Source: Chryseobacterium sp. LAM-KRS1
GTDB lineage: Bacteria > Bacteroidota > Bacteroidia > Flavobacteriales > Weeksellaceae
Direction of reading: 5' to 3'
DNA length: 64,000 nucleotides
NCBI RefSeq assembly: GCF_013184525.1
Contig: NZ_JAAOIZ010000005.1
Coordinates: 62,001-126,000 of the forward strand
Part shown: piece by piece, positions 8,441-17,351 of the stretch
Layout: each line of letters opens with the position of its first letter
Position numbering within the stretch: the first letter of the stretch is position 1
The notes under the pieces: generated by a model
What the model was told of the DNA's origin: nothing
Database searches by the model: none
The model's input: only the letters and a program-made list of their open reading frames with translations
Program-made: the position numbers and the translations under genes

Positions 8441-11332
8441 ATGGAAAAGTTTATAAAAATAATTTTGAAAGTTTTGAAATGGCTGGGAATTTCTATAGCA
8501 TCCATTCTTTTTCTGATGTTCATCATCCCTATATTGTTTCCGGGAACTATTTCCCAGCAGGTAAAAATATTTGCCAATAAACATCTTGCGGGTAAACTGG
8601 ATTATAAAAAGACCCGCCTCTCCTTTTTCAGGCATTTCCCATCGCTAACGGTTTCTGTGGATCAGCTTATCCTGAAAGGTTCAAAGCCATTTCAGGAAGA
8701 TACTCTACTTGCCGCTAGAGAAGTGGCCGTGGGAATCAATCTTAAAAACCTGATCTTTGACCGTGAGGTGAAGATTGATGAAATATATGTAACGAATGCC
8801 AACGCGAATGTTTTCGTCAACAGTAAAGGAGAAGCCAACTATAATGTTTATGTTTCCAAGCCCTCACAAACACCTAAGGATAGTACAGAAGAAGGGGCAT
8901 CTATAAAGCTGGACCTTATCAAATTCAGAAACTGGAATATCAAATACAATGATCATTCTGCCAGAGTGCTGGTAGATGCCAAAGGCTTGAATTACACAGG
9001 TAAAGGTGGATTCAGCAAAGATATTTTTGATCTGCAAACCGATCTGGAGATCAATAAAGTAGACTTTGCCCTCAATAGAATCTATTACGCCAAACAAAAA
9101 AGTTTGCGTGCAGATCTCATTACGCGGATCAATACGAATGCATTAACTTTTGTATTAAGGAAAAACGAATTAAGGATCAATGATCTGCCCTTAAAATTTA
9201 CAGGTTCTCTTAGTATTTTGAAAGACGGATATAATCTCGACATCAATGCTGCATCTGAAAAGACAACGATCCGTGATATGATCTCGGTACTGCCGCCGCA
9301 ATATCTGGACTGGGCAAAAGACACTAAAATTGAAGGAAACAGCGATCTGTTTTTCAGCCTGAAAGGAAGATTCAGTGAACCTAAAAAGCTGAAGCCAAGG
9401 TTAAATGCCAGACTGCTGGTAAAAGATGGATTTGTCTCCAATGGAAAAGCTCCTGTTCCTATGAACAACCTGAATATGGATCTTATGGTAGATCTTCCTT
9501 CATTAGATGCGGAACAGATGAATCTGAATCTCAGGAATCTGAGTTTTGATCTGGGTAAAAATAATAATTTCCGTGCGGTTGTAAGAACGAAAGGGCTTAA
9601 TGAAATGATGGTGAATGCCGATGTAAAAGGCGCTGTTGATCTTCAGACTCTTGATCAGGCATTAGGTTTGAAGAATATTGATGTTCGTGGGCTTATGGAT
9701 ACGAATATCAAGGCAAACGGGATTTTCAGCCTGGATAAAAAATTATTCCCAAAGACGGAGGGTTATCTTCATTTAAAAGACGGTTGGCTGAAGACGAAAT
9801 ATTACCCTAACCCTATTCAGAATATCAACCTGATCGCCAACATTAATAATACAGACGGAACCTTTAAAAGCCTTGGAGTGAAATTAGATCCTTTTAGTTT
9901 TGATTTTGAAGGGAATCCTGTCTATGTTAATGCTGATCTGCATGATTTTGAAGACCTGCTTTATAAAGTTAAAGCAAAAGGTGTTTTGAATGTGGGCAGA
10001 ATCTATAAAGTGTTTGCAAAAGAAGGATTTGATGTAAGCGGACTGATTATGGCGGATCTTTCCCTGAACGGACGTCAGAGCTATGCAACTACCGGCCAAT
10101 ACAGTAAGCTGGATAACAAAGGAACTTTGATTCTTAAAAATATAAAGGCTACTACATCGTATCTTCCCAAATCATTTTATATCAAAGAAGGAAATTTTCA
10201 GTTTGAAAATGAGAAAATGTGGTTCAGAAAGTTTTTGGCCACTTATGGAAAATCGGATTTTGCATTAAACGGATATCTGCTCAATACGATCAACTATTTT
10301 ATTGAAAGAAAGGGAACCCTTCACGGAAAGTTTGGGTTAAACTCCAATTATATTCTTATTGACGAGTTCATGGCACTTAAGGATGGAGATAATGCAGATA
10401 AATCGATTGAAGTGGAATATGCAAAAGTTGAAAATCCTAAAAGCAGCGGTGTGGTAATTATTCCGAAAAACCTTGATGTCTCTTTGGAAGCCCATGTTAA
10501 AAAAGTCGAATTTAAGGGACTTGATCTCAATCATCTTCAAGGTCTGGCTTCTGTAAATATGGGTCAGGTGTATCTTAAAAATACTTCTTTTGATATCATT
10601 GGAAGCCGCATGAATATTGATGCACGTTATCAGGACGAATCTCCATTAACGGCTAATTATGACATTGCGCTTAAGGTACTGGATTTTGATGTACAAAGGG
10701 CTTATAAAGAAATTGATATGGTCCGGGAAATGGTTACTGCTGCTAAGAATGTAAAAGGGATTGTGTCTCTTGATTATAAACTTAAAGGAGATTTTGATAA
10801 AAATATGAGGCCTATTTATCCGTCCCTTGAAGGGGGTGGTATTGTAAACCTCCGGGATGTAGAGGTAAAAAATCTTAAGATGCTTTCGGTAATTGGTGAT
10901 AATGTTGGTGCAAACGCTTTTAATAATCCGGATATGAAAGGAGTTAATATCGAAACCGTGATCAAAAATAACCTGATCCACGTTGATAAATTCACCTTTA
11001 AAGTATCTGTCCTAAGACCTTCTATCAGTGGAACAACAAGTTTCAACGGGTTACTGGATCTGCGGGTAAGAATAGGTCTTCCTCCGGGAGGATGGATCGG
11101 CTTTCCGGTAGTTGTAACGGGGACCCATGACAAACCTAAAATAAAAATCTTCAGTAAAACCGGACAAGGAATCGTTGATGCTTTGTATAATACGAAATCG
11201 AATAAAGTAATACGCCAGGAAAGGCGTGCTGAAAAAAAATCCAGAGTGCAGCAGCGTAAAGAGAAGGAAGCACAGGAAAAAAAAGCTGAAAATGCTGAGA
11301 AGCAGATTAAAAAAGATATTAAAGAAAAATAA
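8441..11332 (+). CDS. AsmA-like family protein (large inner-membrane-anchored lipid-transport type)
   Basis: A 963-residue protein with an N-terminal membrane anchor (about residues 10-35, LKWLGISIASILFLMFIIPILF) followed by repeated beta-rich segments of the AsmA/DUF3971 type. These include FRHFPSLTVSVDQLILKG early on and a C-terminal AsmA_2-like part with GTTSFNGLLDLRVRIGLPPGGWIG. The tail is highly charged (Lys/Glu rich, about residues 920-963). AsmA-clan proteins are thought to form periplasmic beta-groove bridges that move phospholipids toward the outer membrane; that role is a family inference. It stands alone between terminators, with about 230 AT-rich bases upstream in which I see no clear promoter. 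Confidence 0.85.
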   Translation: MEKFIKIILKVLKWLGISIASILFLMFIIPILFPGTISQQVKIFANKHLAGKLDYKKTRLSFFRHFPSLTVSVDQLILKGSKPFQEDTLLAAREVAVGINLKNLIFDREVKIDEIYVTNANANVFVNSKGEANYNVYVSKPSQTPKDSTEEGASIKLDLIKFRNWNIKYNDHSARVLVDAKGLNYTGKGGFSKDIFDLQTDLEINKVDFALNRIYYAKQKSLRADLITRINTNALTFVLRKNELRINDLPLKFTGSLSILKDGYNLDINAASEKTTIRDMISVLPPQYLDWAKDTKIEGNSDLFFSLKGRFSEPKKLKPRLNARLLVKDGFVSNGKAPVPMNNLNMDLMVDLPSLDAEQMNLNLRNLSFDLGKNNNFRAVVRTKGLNEMMVNADVKGAVDLQTLDQALGLKNIDVRGLMDTNIKANGIFSLDKKLFPKTEGYLHLKDGWLKTKYYPNPIQNINLIANINNTDGTFKSLGVKLDPFSFDFEGNPVYVNADLHDFEDLLYKVKAKGVLNVGRIYKVFAKEGFDVSGLIMADLSLNGRQSYATTGQYSKLDNKGTLILKNIKATTSYLPKSFYIKEGNFQFENEKMWFRKFLATYGKSDFALNGYLLNTINYFIERKGTLHGKFGLNSNYILIDEFMALKDGDNADKSIEVEYAKVENPKSSGVVIIPKNLDVSLEAHVKKVEFKGLDLNHLQGLASVNMGQVYLKNTSFDIIGSRMNIDARYQDESPLTANYDIALKVLDFDVQRAYKEIDMVREMVTAAKNVKGIVSLDYKLKGDFDKNMRPIYPSLEGGGIVNLRDVEVKNLKMLSVIGDNVGANAFNNPDMKGVNIETVIKNNLIHVDKFTFKVSVLRPSISGTTSFNGLLDLRVRIGLPPGGWIGFPVVVTGTHDKPKIKIFSKTGQGIVDALYNTKSNKVIRQERRAEKKSRVQQRKEKEAQEKKAENAEKQIKKDIKEK

Positions 11333-11380
11333 ATAAAATCAGAGCCCGCTATAAACAAATAACGGGCTCTGGTCATCAAC

Positions 11381-11407
11381 AGCCTGACCGGCAGGCTTTA
11401 TTTTTTT
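11381..11407 (+). terminator. Intrinsic terminator after the AsmA-like gene
   Basis: AGCCTG at 11381-11386 pairs with CAGGCT at 11392-11397 around ACCGG and runs into a TTTATTTTTTT tract. A second stem, CAGAGCCCG/CGGGCTCTG at 11340-11348 and 11363-11371, precedes it. The T tract reaches the 3' end of the opposing gene. Confidence 0.65.
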
Positions 11408-11831
11408 AAATACTGTAAATGATTTTCTTACCTTTCCTTAGTGTATAACTATCCTTTTCTTTATTCAGGTTATACGTTCCTTTTTTACTTTTATACACCG
11501 ATGTGTTTAAGTATTCAAGGGTTCTGTTGAGAATGATACTTCCCTTGGATTCAGGAAGGAACAATTCCGCCTTTTTCTTGTCCTTACTCAAGATAACTAC
11601 AGCATTGGAAACGTAGGATTTCTGAGGATTAGCTTCTCTCAGCTGTATCTTTTCTTCAAAAAGCTTTACGCAATCATCTTTTAGAACGGAATAGGTATAA
11701 CCGGCTGAACCGATGCACCCGTGTTGGTCTTTATCCCCACCTGCTACTTTTGGAGTTGTTTTCTGAGCCCATCCTGTAGTGGTAAACGTCGCAGTGATCA
11801 TTACTGCCAGTAATAATTTTGTATTTTTCAT
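11406..11831 (-). CDS. Small exported protein of unknown function
   Basis: A 141-residue protein with a clear signal peptide (residues 1-22, ending TTGWAQ). The mature part begins with a Lys-rich segment, then GCIGSAGYTYSVLKDDCVKLF, holding the only two mature cysteines, possibly a disulphide. A beta-rich C-terminus follows, with repeated KGT/KGK turns. I do not recognise a named family; the GC(K/I)GSAGY...C pattern occurs in small periplasmic proteins of Bacteroidota. The gene ends against the AsmA terminator and starts 109 bases from the exonuclease III stop, so it is probably transcribed alone. Confidence 0.7.
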   Translation of the reverse strand: MKNTKLLLAVMITATFTTTGWAQKTTPKVAGGDKDQHGCIGSAGYTYSVLKDDCVKLFEEKIQLREANPQKSYVSNAVVILSKDKKKAELFLPESKGSIILNRTLEYLNTSVYKSKKGTYNLNKEKDSYTLRKGKKIIYSI

Positions 11832-11940
11832 GTGTTTGTATTTTATAAAACGTTCTATAATATTACGAAAAATCTTTTAACTAAAATTAAAAGATTTATT
11901 ATTAATATGCCTGGAATAAAAGATAACAGGAAAGATAGGG

Positions 11941-12726
11941 TTATTGTTTCCCTTCTTTTTCTAATTCTATCCACACCGGGGCATGATCACTGCTCTTTTC
12001 CCAGCCACGAACATGCCGGTCAACACCGCCCGATTTTAACCTGGATGATAGATAAGGGCTCAACAGAACATGATCAAGCCTGATTCCGGCATCGCGGTCA
12101 TATGCTTTGTAGAGGTAATCCCAGAATGTATAGATCTTTTCTTCAGGAAACAAGGTTCTGATAGAATCAAGCCAACCTTTTTTAAGCATTTTCTCAAAAG
12201 CTTTTCTTACTTCGATCCGATATAATGCATCATTTTCCCATCGTTCGGGTTTATGTACATCAAATGGTGTCGGAATAATATTAAAATCACCAATAACAAC
12301 GGCGGGCAGGTCCATTTTTATAAGCTCATCTGTTCTTTTTTTCAAACGATCGATCCATGCCAGTTTATATTCGAATTTTGGTCCCGGATAAGGATTGCCA
12401 TTGGGGAGATACAAACAACAAATAACAATCTGATCAATGATTGCTTCAATATAGCGGCTTTGAATATCTTCCGGATCCCCTGGCAAAGCCCTCTGAACCT
12501 CTGTGATTTCATATCCTTTTGAAAGTATGGCTACTCCATTCCAGCTTTTCTGGCCATGCCAGATGGCATTATATCCTGCATCATTTATTTCTTTTAGGGG
12601 AAAACGTTCCTGTGGCGCCTTCAGTTCCTGGAGGCATACCACGTCCGGTTGTGCTTCTTGTAACCAGCGAAGCAGAACAGGCAGCCGCCCATTTACTCCG
12701 TTTACATTATACGTAGCTATTTTCAT
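11941..12726 (-). CDS. xth: Exodeoxyribonuclease III (AP endonuclease, Xth family)
   Basis: A 261-residue Mg-dependent nuclease of the exonuclease-endonuclease-phosphatase fold that incises DNA at abasic sites and has 3'-5' exonuclease activity. Recognisable motifs in order are MKIATYNVNGVNGR, CLQELKAP with the metal-binding Glu, CCLYLPNG, VIGDFNIIP with catalytic Asp and Asn, RLDHVLLSP and SDHAPVWIEL with the Asp/His pair. Length is normal. It follows the DUF2383 gene after 33 bases on the same strand and probably shares its transcript. It supplies the step that acts after the Mpg and Mug glycosylases encoded nearby. Confidence 0.93.
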   Translation of the reverse strand: MKIATYNVNGVNGRLPVLLRWLQEAQPDVVCLQELKAPQERFPLKEINDAGYNAIWHGQKSWNGVAILSKGYEITEVQRALPGDPEDIQSRYIEAIIDQIVICCLYLPNGNPYPGPKFEYKLAWIDRLKKRTDELIKMDLPAVVIGDFNIIPTPFDVHKPERWENDALYRIEVRKAFEKMLKKGWLDSIRTLFPEEKIYTFWDYLYKAYDRDAGIRLDHVLLSPYLSSRLKSGGVDRHVRGWEKSSDHAPVWIELEKEGKQ

Positions 12727-12759
12727 GGTCCTTATGAGTTGTTGAATAGTATTTATAAG

Positions 12760-13221
12760 TTAATCCTTTTTTTTATAATCCTCAATTTTTTTAAACTGGG
12801 CGTAGGACTGTTTTATGTTGTGCAGTTGTTCTTTTACGGTCTCCAGGCTCTTATCATAAAGGTGTCCGCTATCGATAGCTTGTTGATAGGCCTCTATTGC
12901 CGCTTTTTCTCCAAAAGCAACATTTTCCAGGGTAGATTCTACCTTGTCCCCTACGAGAAAAGAGTTTTTAATGTCAATCCATGTTCTGTGAAGTGATCCT
13001 GCAACAGAAGGTGAATCTTCGGGAGTTCCTCCTTTTTCGGTAATCAGGTTGATCAGTTCATTTTTCATGATTTTTGATTGGGTGATCATCTTATCGTAAT
13101 CATCTTTGATGTCCGGATAAGACTCCCATACCTTTCCTTCTACTTTTTCAAATCCGGCAATCCGGTCGTTGCTGATGTGCAGCAGATCGTTAAGGACTGC
13201 TACGGTTTCTTGATTTTCCAT
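12760..13221 (-). CDS. PA2169-type four-helix-bundle protein (DUF2383)
   Basis: A 153-residue, wholly helical, charged cytosolic protein. The pattern ETVAVLNDLLHISNDRIAGFE, then SVAGSLHRTWIDIKNSF and AAIEAYQQAI, fits the DUF2383 family, a ferritin-like four-helix bundle linked to stress in several bacteria; no enzymatic activity is established. It lies directly upstream of exonuclease III on the same strand, consistent with a stress-response operon. Upstream is a strong terminator closing the copper operon, so its promoter must lie within 13222-13310. Confidence 0.8.
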   Translation of the reverse strand: MENQETVAVLNDLLHISNDRIAGFEKVEGKVWESYPDIKDDYDKMITQSKIMKNELINLITEKGGTPEDSPSVAGSLHRTWIDIKNSFLVGDKVESTLENVAFGEKAAIEAYQQAIDSGHLYDKSLETVKEQLHNIKQSYAQFKKIEDYKKKD

Positions 13222-13314
13222 ATTTACTTTTTTTTTGTGGTGTATTCAATTCGTACAAGAATTATGCCCCAAGGGTTAAAATATTCTGGATTTCAGGCAT
13301 ATATTCATTCAATA

Positions 13315-13349
13315 AAAATGGCTCGGGAGCAAAGCTCCCGAGCCATTTT
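13315..13349 (-). terminator. Strong bidirectional-type terminator closing the copper operon
   Basis: A perfect 16-base-pair stem pairs 13315-13330 (core ATGGCTCGGGAGC) with 13334-13349 around a three-base loop. It has A and T runs on both sides and lies 19 bases past the multicopper oxidase stop. Confidence 0.9.
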
Positions 13350-13367
13350 GTTTTTAAAGTACCACCT

Positions 13368-15662
13368 TTAATAATTTAAGGTAATACCTGCTCCAAAGCC
13401 CATATCACTATCATAATGGGTTCGGATGTTGATATTTTTGTTGATGATATAGCTGAGCCCTGCCATATATTCCCTATCGGTATTTATCATGAAGTCTCCT
13501 CTCAATCTTCTGGAGATCGGAATGTCTTCACGCATGAGCTGCAGACGCACAATACCATCATGATACACTTCTGCCTGAAAATTAACCAGCATCGGTAAAG
13601 TGTACATAAAACCTAAACTGAATGCCCTGCGGCTATCTTTTTCGTTTTTTTGCCCGAAGATATTGGTTTCGTGTTCGTCAATTCCCATTTTCCGGTAACG
13701 GTAGTCAAAACCAATAAACGGCATAAACCACTGCATTTTACCTATATATCTGCCCAGATGGGTTTCTACTTCATAACCGTGCATGCTGTTGTATCCCAGA
13801 CGCCATTCCGTTCCTAAAGACCATCTTGCATTCTGCAGCATGGCCTGTCCGTCATTACCATTGGTAGCAAAATCATTCTGCGCCATAAAGTGTGGCATAT
13901 TGCTTTCCATCTGCAAAGCCATATAGGCTTTTTCCTTGTCTGGGAGTAAAGGATTCTTATAATCACCAACAGCAAATACCCTGTTCATTCCGGACATCAT
14001 ATGGTAAAGAATATGACAGTGGAAGAACCAGTCCCCTTCTTCATTGGCCAGGAATTCGATGGTATCGGTTTCCATCGGCATAATATCGAGAACATTTTTC
14101 AGAGGAGATTTTTCCCCCTTACCATTGATCACCCTGAAATCAAATCCATGCAGGTGCATCGGGTGTCTCATCATGGAATTATTATAAATCGTAATACGCA
14201 GGATCTCTCCTTTTTTAACCGGAATTTTATCTGTTTCGGAAAGAACTTTATTGTCCATACTCCATACGTATCGATTCATATTTCCTGTAAGCGTAAACCT
14301 GAGTTCTTTTACCGGGGCATCTTTGGGAAGCGTGGTATCGAAAGGAGATTGTAGCATGGCATAGTTTAGCGTTTTAATTTCACCCAAAGCATTGGCATTA
14401 TACCGGTTGGGATCATTATCCATATTCATGGTATGTTTGCTGTGGTCTTCTTTTGGTTCTTCCTTTTGCTTGCCTTTTTTCTTAGCTTCTCCTGTAATTT
14501 CGGGATACATCACGACATTCATATCCATTTGGTTTAAGCTCATTTTCATGCCCATATCATTCAGGTCTCCGTTCATTTTCATCATCCCGTTCATCATTTT
14601 CATTCCTTCAAAATATTTTAATTTTGGAAGTGGTGAAATAAGCTGTTTTATCCCATTTCCAATGTAATAACTGGCTGACTGGGTTCTGTCTTCAGTAGTA
14701 GCTAAAAACTCGTAAGAAACACCATCTTCAGGAATTGTTACAACTACATCATAAGTCTCGGAAACGGCAATGATCAAACGGTCGACTTCTACCGGTTCAA
14801 CGTCATTTCCATCGTTGGCGACAACCGTTATTTTTCCTCCTGCATAGCGAAGCCAAAAGTAAGATGATGCACCACCGTTTGATATTCGTAACCTTACTTT
14901 ATCGCCGGCTTTTAATGTTTTACCATCAACGGTTTTTAAATCTGTAGCGTTATTCCCGTTCATTAATATTTTATCGTAATACACATCACTTACATCCATT
15001 GCTGTCATACGCTTCCATTCATTGGCGATTTTGGTTTTAAAATAACCTTCCTTGATAGCTTCGACATAAGATTGTGTTGCATTCTTTTTTATTCCTGCCC
15101 AATCATTGGCGTTATGAAGCATTCTGTGAATATTGTCCGGATTAAGGTTTGTCCATTCACTTAAAATAACAGGAACGGTTGGCAAATCGTCGATTCCTTT
15201 TCTAAATCTTTTATCCTCTTCACGCTTTTTCAGGATGAGGCTCCCGTACATACCAATTTGCTCCTGCATTCCTGAATGAGAATGGTACCAGTGAGTACCG
15301 TTTTGAATCACTGGAAAGCGATAAGTGTAGGTTTCACCTGGTTTTATTGGGTTTTGGGTGAGAAAAGGCACACCATCTTCCTTATTGGGTAAAAAGACTC
15401 CGTGCCAGTGCAGCGAAGTATTTTCTTTTAACTGGTTGTGGACCACTATTTCAGCAATGTCACCTTCCGTAAAGGTCAATGTAGGCATCGGTATTTGCCC
15501 GTTTACTGCAATGGCTCTTTTTTCTTTACCTGCGTAATTAACTATGGTATCTTTTACATATAGCTCGTAACGGACGACTTTTTGCGCGAAAATAGTCTTC
15601 GAGCACAGGAGTATAAATACTGTCAGAAGTACCTTTAACGAGATATTTTGGGATATATTCAT
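13368..15662 (-). CDS. Multicopper oxidase (CopA/PcoA-like) with C-terminal CopB-like beta-barrel
   Basis: A 764-residue exported protein. Residues 1-27 are a signal peptide. The cupredoxin domains carry all four copper-ligand clusters: HWHG at 85-88, HWYHSHS at 124-130, HPMHLHG at 500-506 and HCHILYHMM at 548-556. A Met-rich stretch at 351-382 (MKMMNGMMKMNG, then MGMKM) and a His/Met segment near 408-415 look like Cu(I)-binding loops of CopA-type oxidases that detoxify copper by oxidising it. After residue 610 the sequence changes to alternating beta strands (WSLGTEWRLGYN ... GAGITLNY), resembling the CopB outer-membrane barrel. The protein therefore appears to fuse CopA and CopB functions. 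It is the last gene of the copper operon. Confidence 0.88.
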   Translation of the reverse strand: MNISQNISLKVLLTVFILLCSKTIFAQKVVRYELYVKDTIVNYAGKEKRAIAVNGQIPMPTLTFTEGDIAEIVVHNQLKENTSLHWHGVFLPNKEDGVPFLTQNPIKPGETYTYRFPVIQNGTHWYHSHSGMQEQIGMYGSLILKKREEDKRFRKGIDDLPTVPVILSEWTNLNPDNIHRMLHNANDWAGIKKNATQSYVEAIKEGYFKTKIANEWKRMTAMDVSDVYYDKILMNGNNATDLKTVDGKTLKAGDKVRLRISNGGASSYFWLRYAGGKITVVANDGNDVEPVEVDRLIIAVSETYDVVVTIPEDGVSYEFLATTEDRTQSASYYIGNGIKQLISPLPKLKYFEGMKMMNGMMKMNGDLNDMGMKMSLNQMDMNVVMYPEITGEAKKKGKQKEEPKEDHSKHTMNMDNDPNRYNANALGEIKTLNYAMLQSPFDTTLPKDAPVKELRFTLTGNMNRYVWSMDNKVLSETDKIPVKKGEILRITIYNNSMMRHPMHLHGFDFRVINGKGEKSPLKNVLDIMPMETDTIEFLANEEGDWFFHCHILYHMMSGMNRVFAVGDYKNPLLPDKEKAYMALQMESNMPHFMAQNDFATNGNDGQAMLQNARWSLGTEWRLGYNSMHGYEVETHLGRYIGKMQWFMPFIGFDYRYRKMGIDEHETNIFGQKNEKDSRRAFSLGFMYTLPMLVNFQAEVYHDGIVRLQLMREDIPISRRLRGDFMINTDREYMAGLSYIINKNINIRTHYDSDMGFGAGITLNY

Positions 15663-15685
15663 TGTATATTTCTTTTATATGAAAC

Positions 15686-16138
15686 TTATTCTTGCTTTTC
15701 CAGCCAATCTGTTATCAGCTTTATCTGCCGGTCATTCAGTTTTGCATCTTTATGCATAAGCGTGTAGGATGACATTGGCATTTTTTTAGTTTCAATCTGT
15801 TTTTTAATTGAGTTTATTAATCTTTCCTGCTTTCGACCCGAGTAAGTGGCCCATTCGTTAAAATTCAAATCCTCTTTTGCATCTTTAATGTGTTTGTCTA
15901 CTAAACTTCGTGCAGGCTGTATGTAATCGTACCACTGATAATTGGTATTGTTACTATGACAATCATAACACGAGGTCTGTAATAGGGTTTTTACTTCAAC
16001 GGGCATTGTCTTATGGGTCTTTATAAAATCGGTTTTGTAAACCTGCCTTTTATCTGCATTCCGGGCAGGCTGATAAAATTGTACAGCAATAAAAACCAGC
16101 AGCATAATAGCTGCAAAAATCTTTAGTACTATCTTCAT
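15686..16138 (-). CDS. Haem-binding domain protein (CxxCH, c-type)
   Basis: A 150-residue protein with an N-terminal membrane or signal segment (residues 1-20) and a single haem-attachment motif CYDCHSN (Cys57, Cys60, His61). NYQWYDYIQPARSLV, FNEWATY and the helical C-terminus KMPMSSYTLMHKDAKL fit the haem_bd family, with a Met that could be the distal ligand. It is probably anchored in the periplasm and could pass electrons to or from the multicopper oxidase encoded 23 bases downstream. That role is inferred from position only. Confidence 0.82.
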   Translation of the reverse strand: MKIVLKIFAAIMLLVFIAVQFYQPARNADKRQVYKTDFIKTHKTMPVEVKTLLQTSCYDCHSNNTNYQWYDYIQPARSLVDKHIKDAKEDLNFNEWATYSGRKQERLINSIKKQIETKKMPMSSYTLMHKDAKLNDRQIKLITDWLEKQE

Positions 16139-16139
16139 T

Positions 16140-16784
16140 TTAATATTCCTTTTTTACGGAACCACAAGTGAGCATCTTATTACCGTAATAAGGGTTTTTA
16201 ATTTCTTTTGCTTCGCTGATCCAGATGGCACCTTTTCCATCGTTGAACATCGGGCAGTAATCCTGATACAATTTTTGGGTCGTTCCAAATGTTGCAATAA
16301 GATCAGCCATGTCATTACTTAATGACATCATGTGTTCCCTTTGGTGATCTATTTTTCCTGCATTATCTCCAATATGCTCCGCATTCTCTTTAGCGTCTTC
16401 TGCAATTTCCATATATGCTTTATGCTTATCTGCAGGGATAGTTTTCATATCTACCTTCTCTAGGGTAGCTAATAACTGTTTTCCGGCAGTAGCAACAGCT
16501 TGATCGTTATCGGCAACAAGTGCATTTTTTAAAATTAAATAATCTTTGATTAAAGGATCTATAGAAAAATTCTTAACAGGGTCTTTGACAGCTGTCTTTT
16601 CATTTGATTTATTGTTGATTTCTTCTACTGTATTGGTATTTTCTAATTGGGCAGCTGATTGTGTTTCTGTTGCAGAAGCATGGTCTGTATGTTGTTCCGC
16701 ATTTTTATCCGGTGATTTTGTACAGGAGAATAAAGTAATTGCCATCATTGAGACAACACTGATTGATAAGAATATATTTTTCAT
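16140..16784 (-). CDS. DUF3347 lipoprotein of the copper operon
   Basis: About 214 residues from the ATG at 16784 (MKNIFLSIS), chosen over an in-frame ATG 11 codons earlier because a lipoprotein signal with the lipobox LFSC then starts at the N-terminus. A low-complexity Asn/Glu/Thr linker is followed by the helical DUF3347 domain (DPLIKDYLILKNALVADN through MSLSNDMADLI). The C-terminal tail carries YCPMFNDGKGAIW and NKMLTCGS. That CPM...CG tail recurs in the neighbouring DUF3347 gene and resembles Cu(I) sites with Cys and Met. Likely a periplasmic copper-binding lipoprotein. It ends one base before the haem-protein gene, so the two are co-transcribed. Confidence 0.8.
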   Translation of the reverse strand: MKNIFLSISVVSMMAITLFSCTKSPDKNAEQHTDHASATETQSAAQLENTNTVEEINNKSNEKTAVKDPVKNFSIDPLIKDYLILKNALVADNDQAVATAGKQLLATLEKVDMKTIPADKHKAYMEIAEDAKENAEHIGDNAGKIDHQREHMMSLSNDMADLIATFGTTQKLYQDYCPMFNDGKGAIWISEAKEIKNPYYGNKMLTCGSVKKEY

Positions 16785-16841
16785 GGTATATGTACGATTA
16801 AATTTTTTTGATTTCATAATTGTTATAATATGAGTTTTACC

Positions 16842-17336
16842 TTATTTTTTGTTGAGTTCTTCAAGCTTCCGCTTCATGAGTTCGATTTCATTGGCCTGGG
16901 TTTCCAATATGTTTTTTTGGAGTTGTATCAATTCCGGGTCAGTAAGTTTTGTCTTTTCTGACATAAGAATAGCGGCCGCATGATGAGGAATCATTCCCTT
17001 TACAAATTCTTTATCATCCACCATAATCTGTTCTCTGATTCCGAACCAGGAAAAAATGCCTAAAGCAAGAGAAAATACAATGATGATCCCATTGATTTTC
17101 TTGTTTTTATACATATCCTTCATGATCAATAATTCAATAATTAACATGACGGATACCATAAGCAAGGTCATATAAAAGTTATTGATATTGGGAATGAGAT
17201 TTTGTATTCCGTCGATCATTGAATACATAATGAAGTACATGGCAACAAACATAGCAACAGCCATCATGATAAATCGTTTATACATTCCTGTATGGTTTTT
17301 ATGTTGCATTCCGTGATGATCTGATTGATTATCCAT
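16842..17336 (-). CDS. DUF305 membrane protein (His/Met-rich)
   Basis: A 164-residue protein with a His/Met-rich cytosolic start (DNQSDHHGMQHKNHTGM), three predicted membrane helices (about 20-40, 50-70 and 80-98) and a C-terminal DUF305 segment, FVKGMIPHHAAAILMSEK. The HHAAA core is the family's conserved possible metal site. DUF305 proteins are ferritin-like helical proteins often found in copper and silver resistance loci; the biochemical role is not established. It lies 15 bases downstream of the HMA-DUF3347 gene. Confidence 0.83.
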   Translation of the reverse strand: MDNQSDHHGMQHKNHTGMYKRFIMMAVAMFVAMYFIMYSMIDGIQNLIPNINNFYMTLLMVSVMLIIELLIMKDMYKNKKINGIIIVFSLALGIFSWFGIREQIMVDDKEFVKGMIPHHAAAILMSEKTKLTDPELIQLQKNILETQANEIELMKRKLEELNKK

Positions 17337-17351
17337 AACTGATATTATTTA

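Noticed and set aside
10816..11379. 187-codon minus-strand frame opposite the AsmA-like gene end
   Set aside because: Shadow of the Lys/Glu-rich coding frame; the plus frame carries recognisable AsmA motifs.
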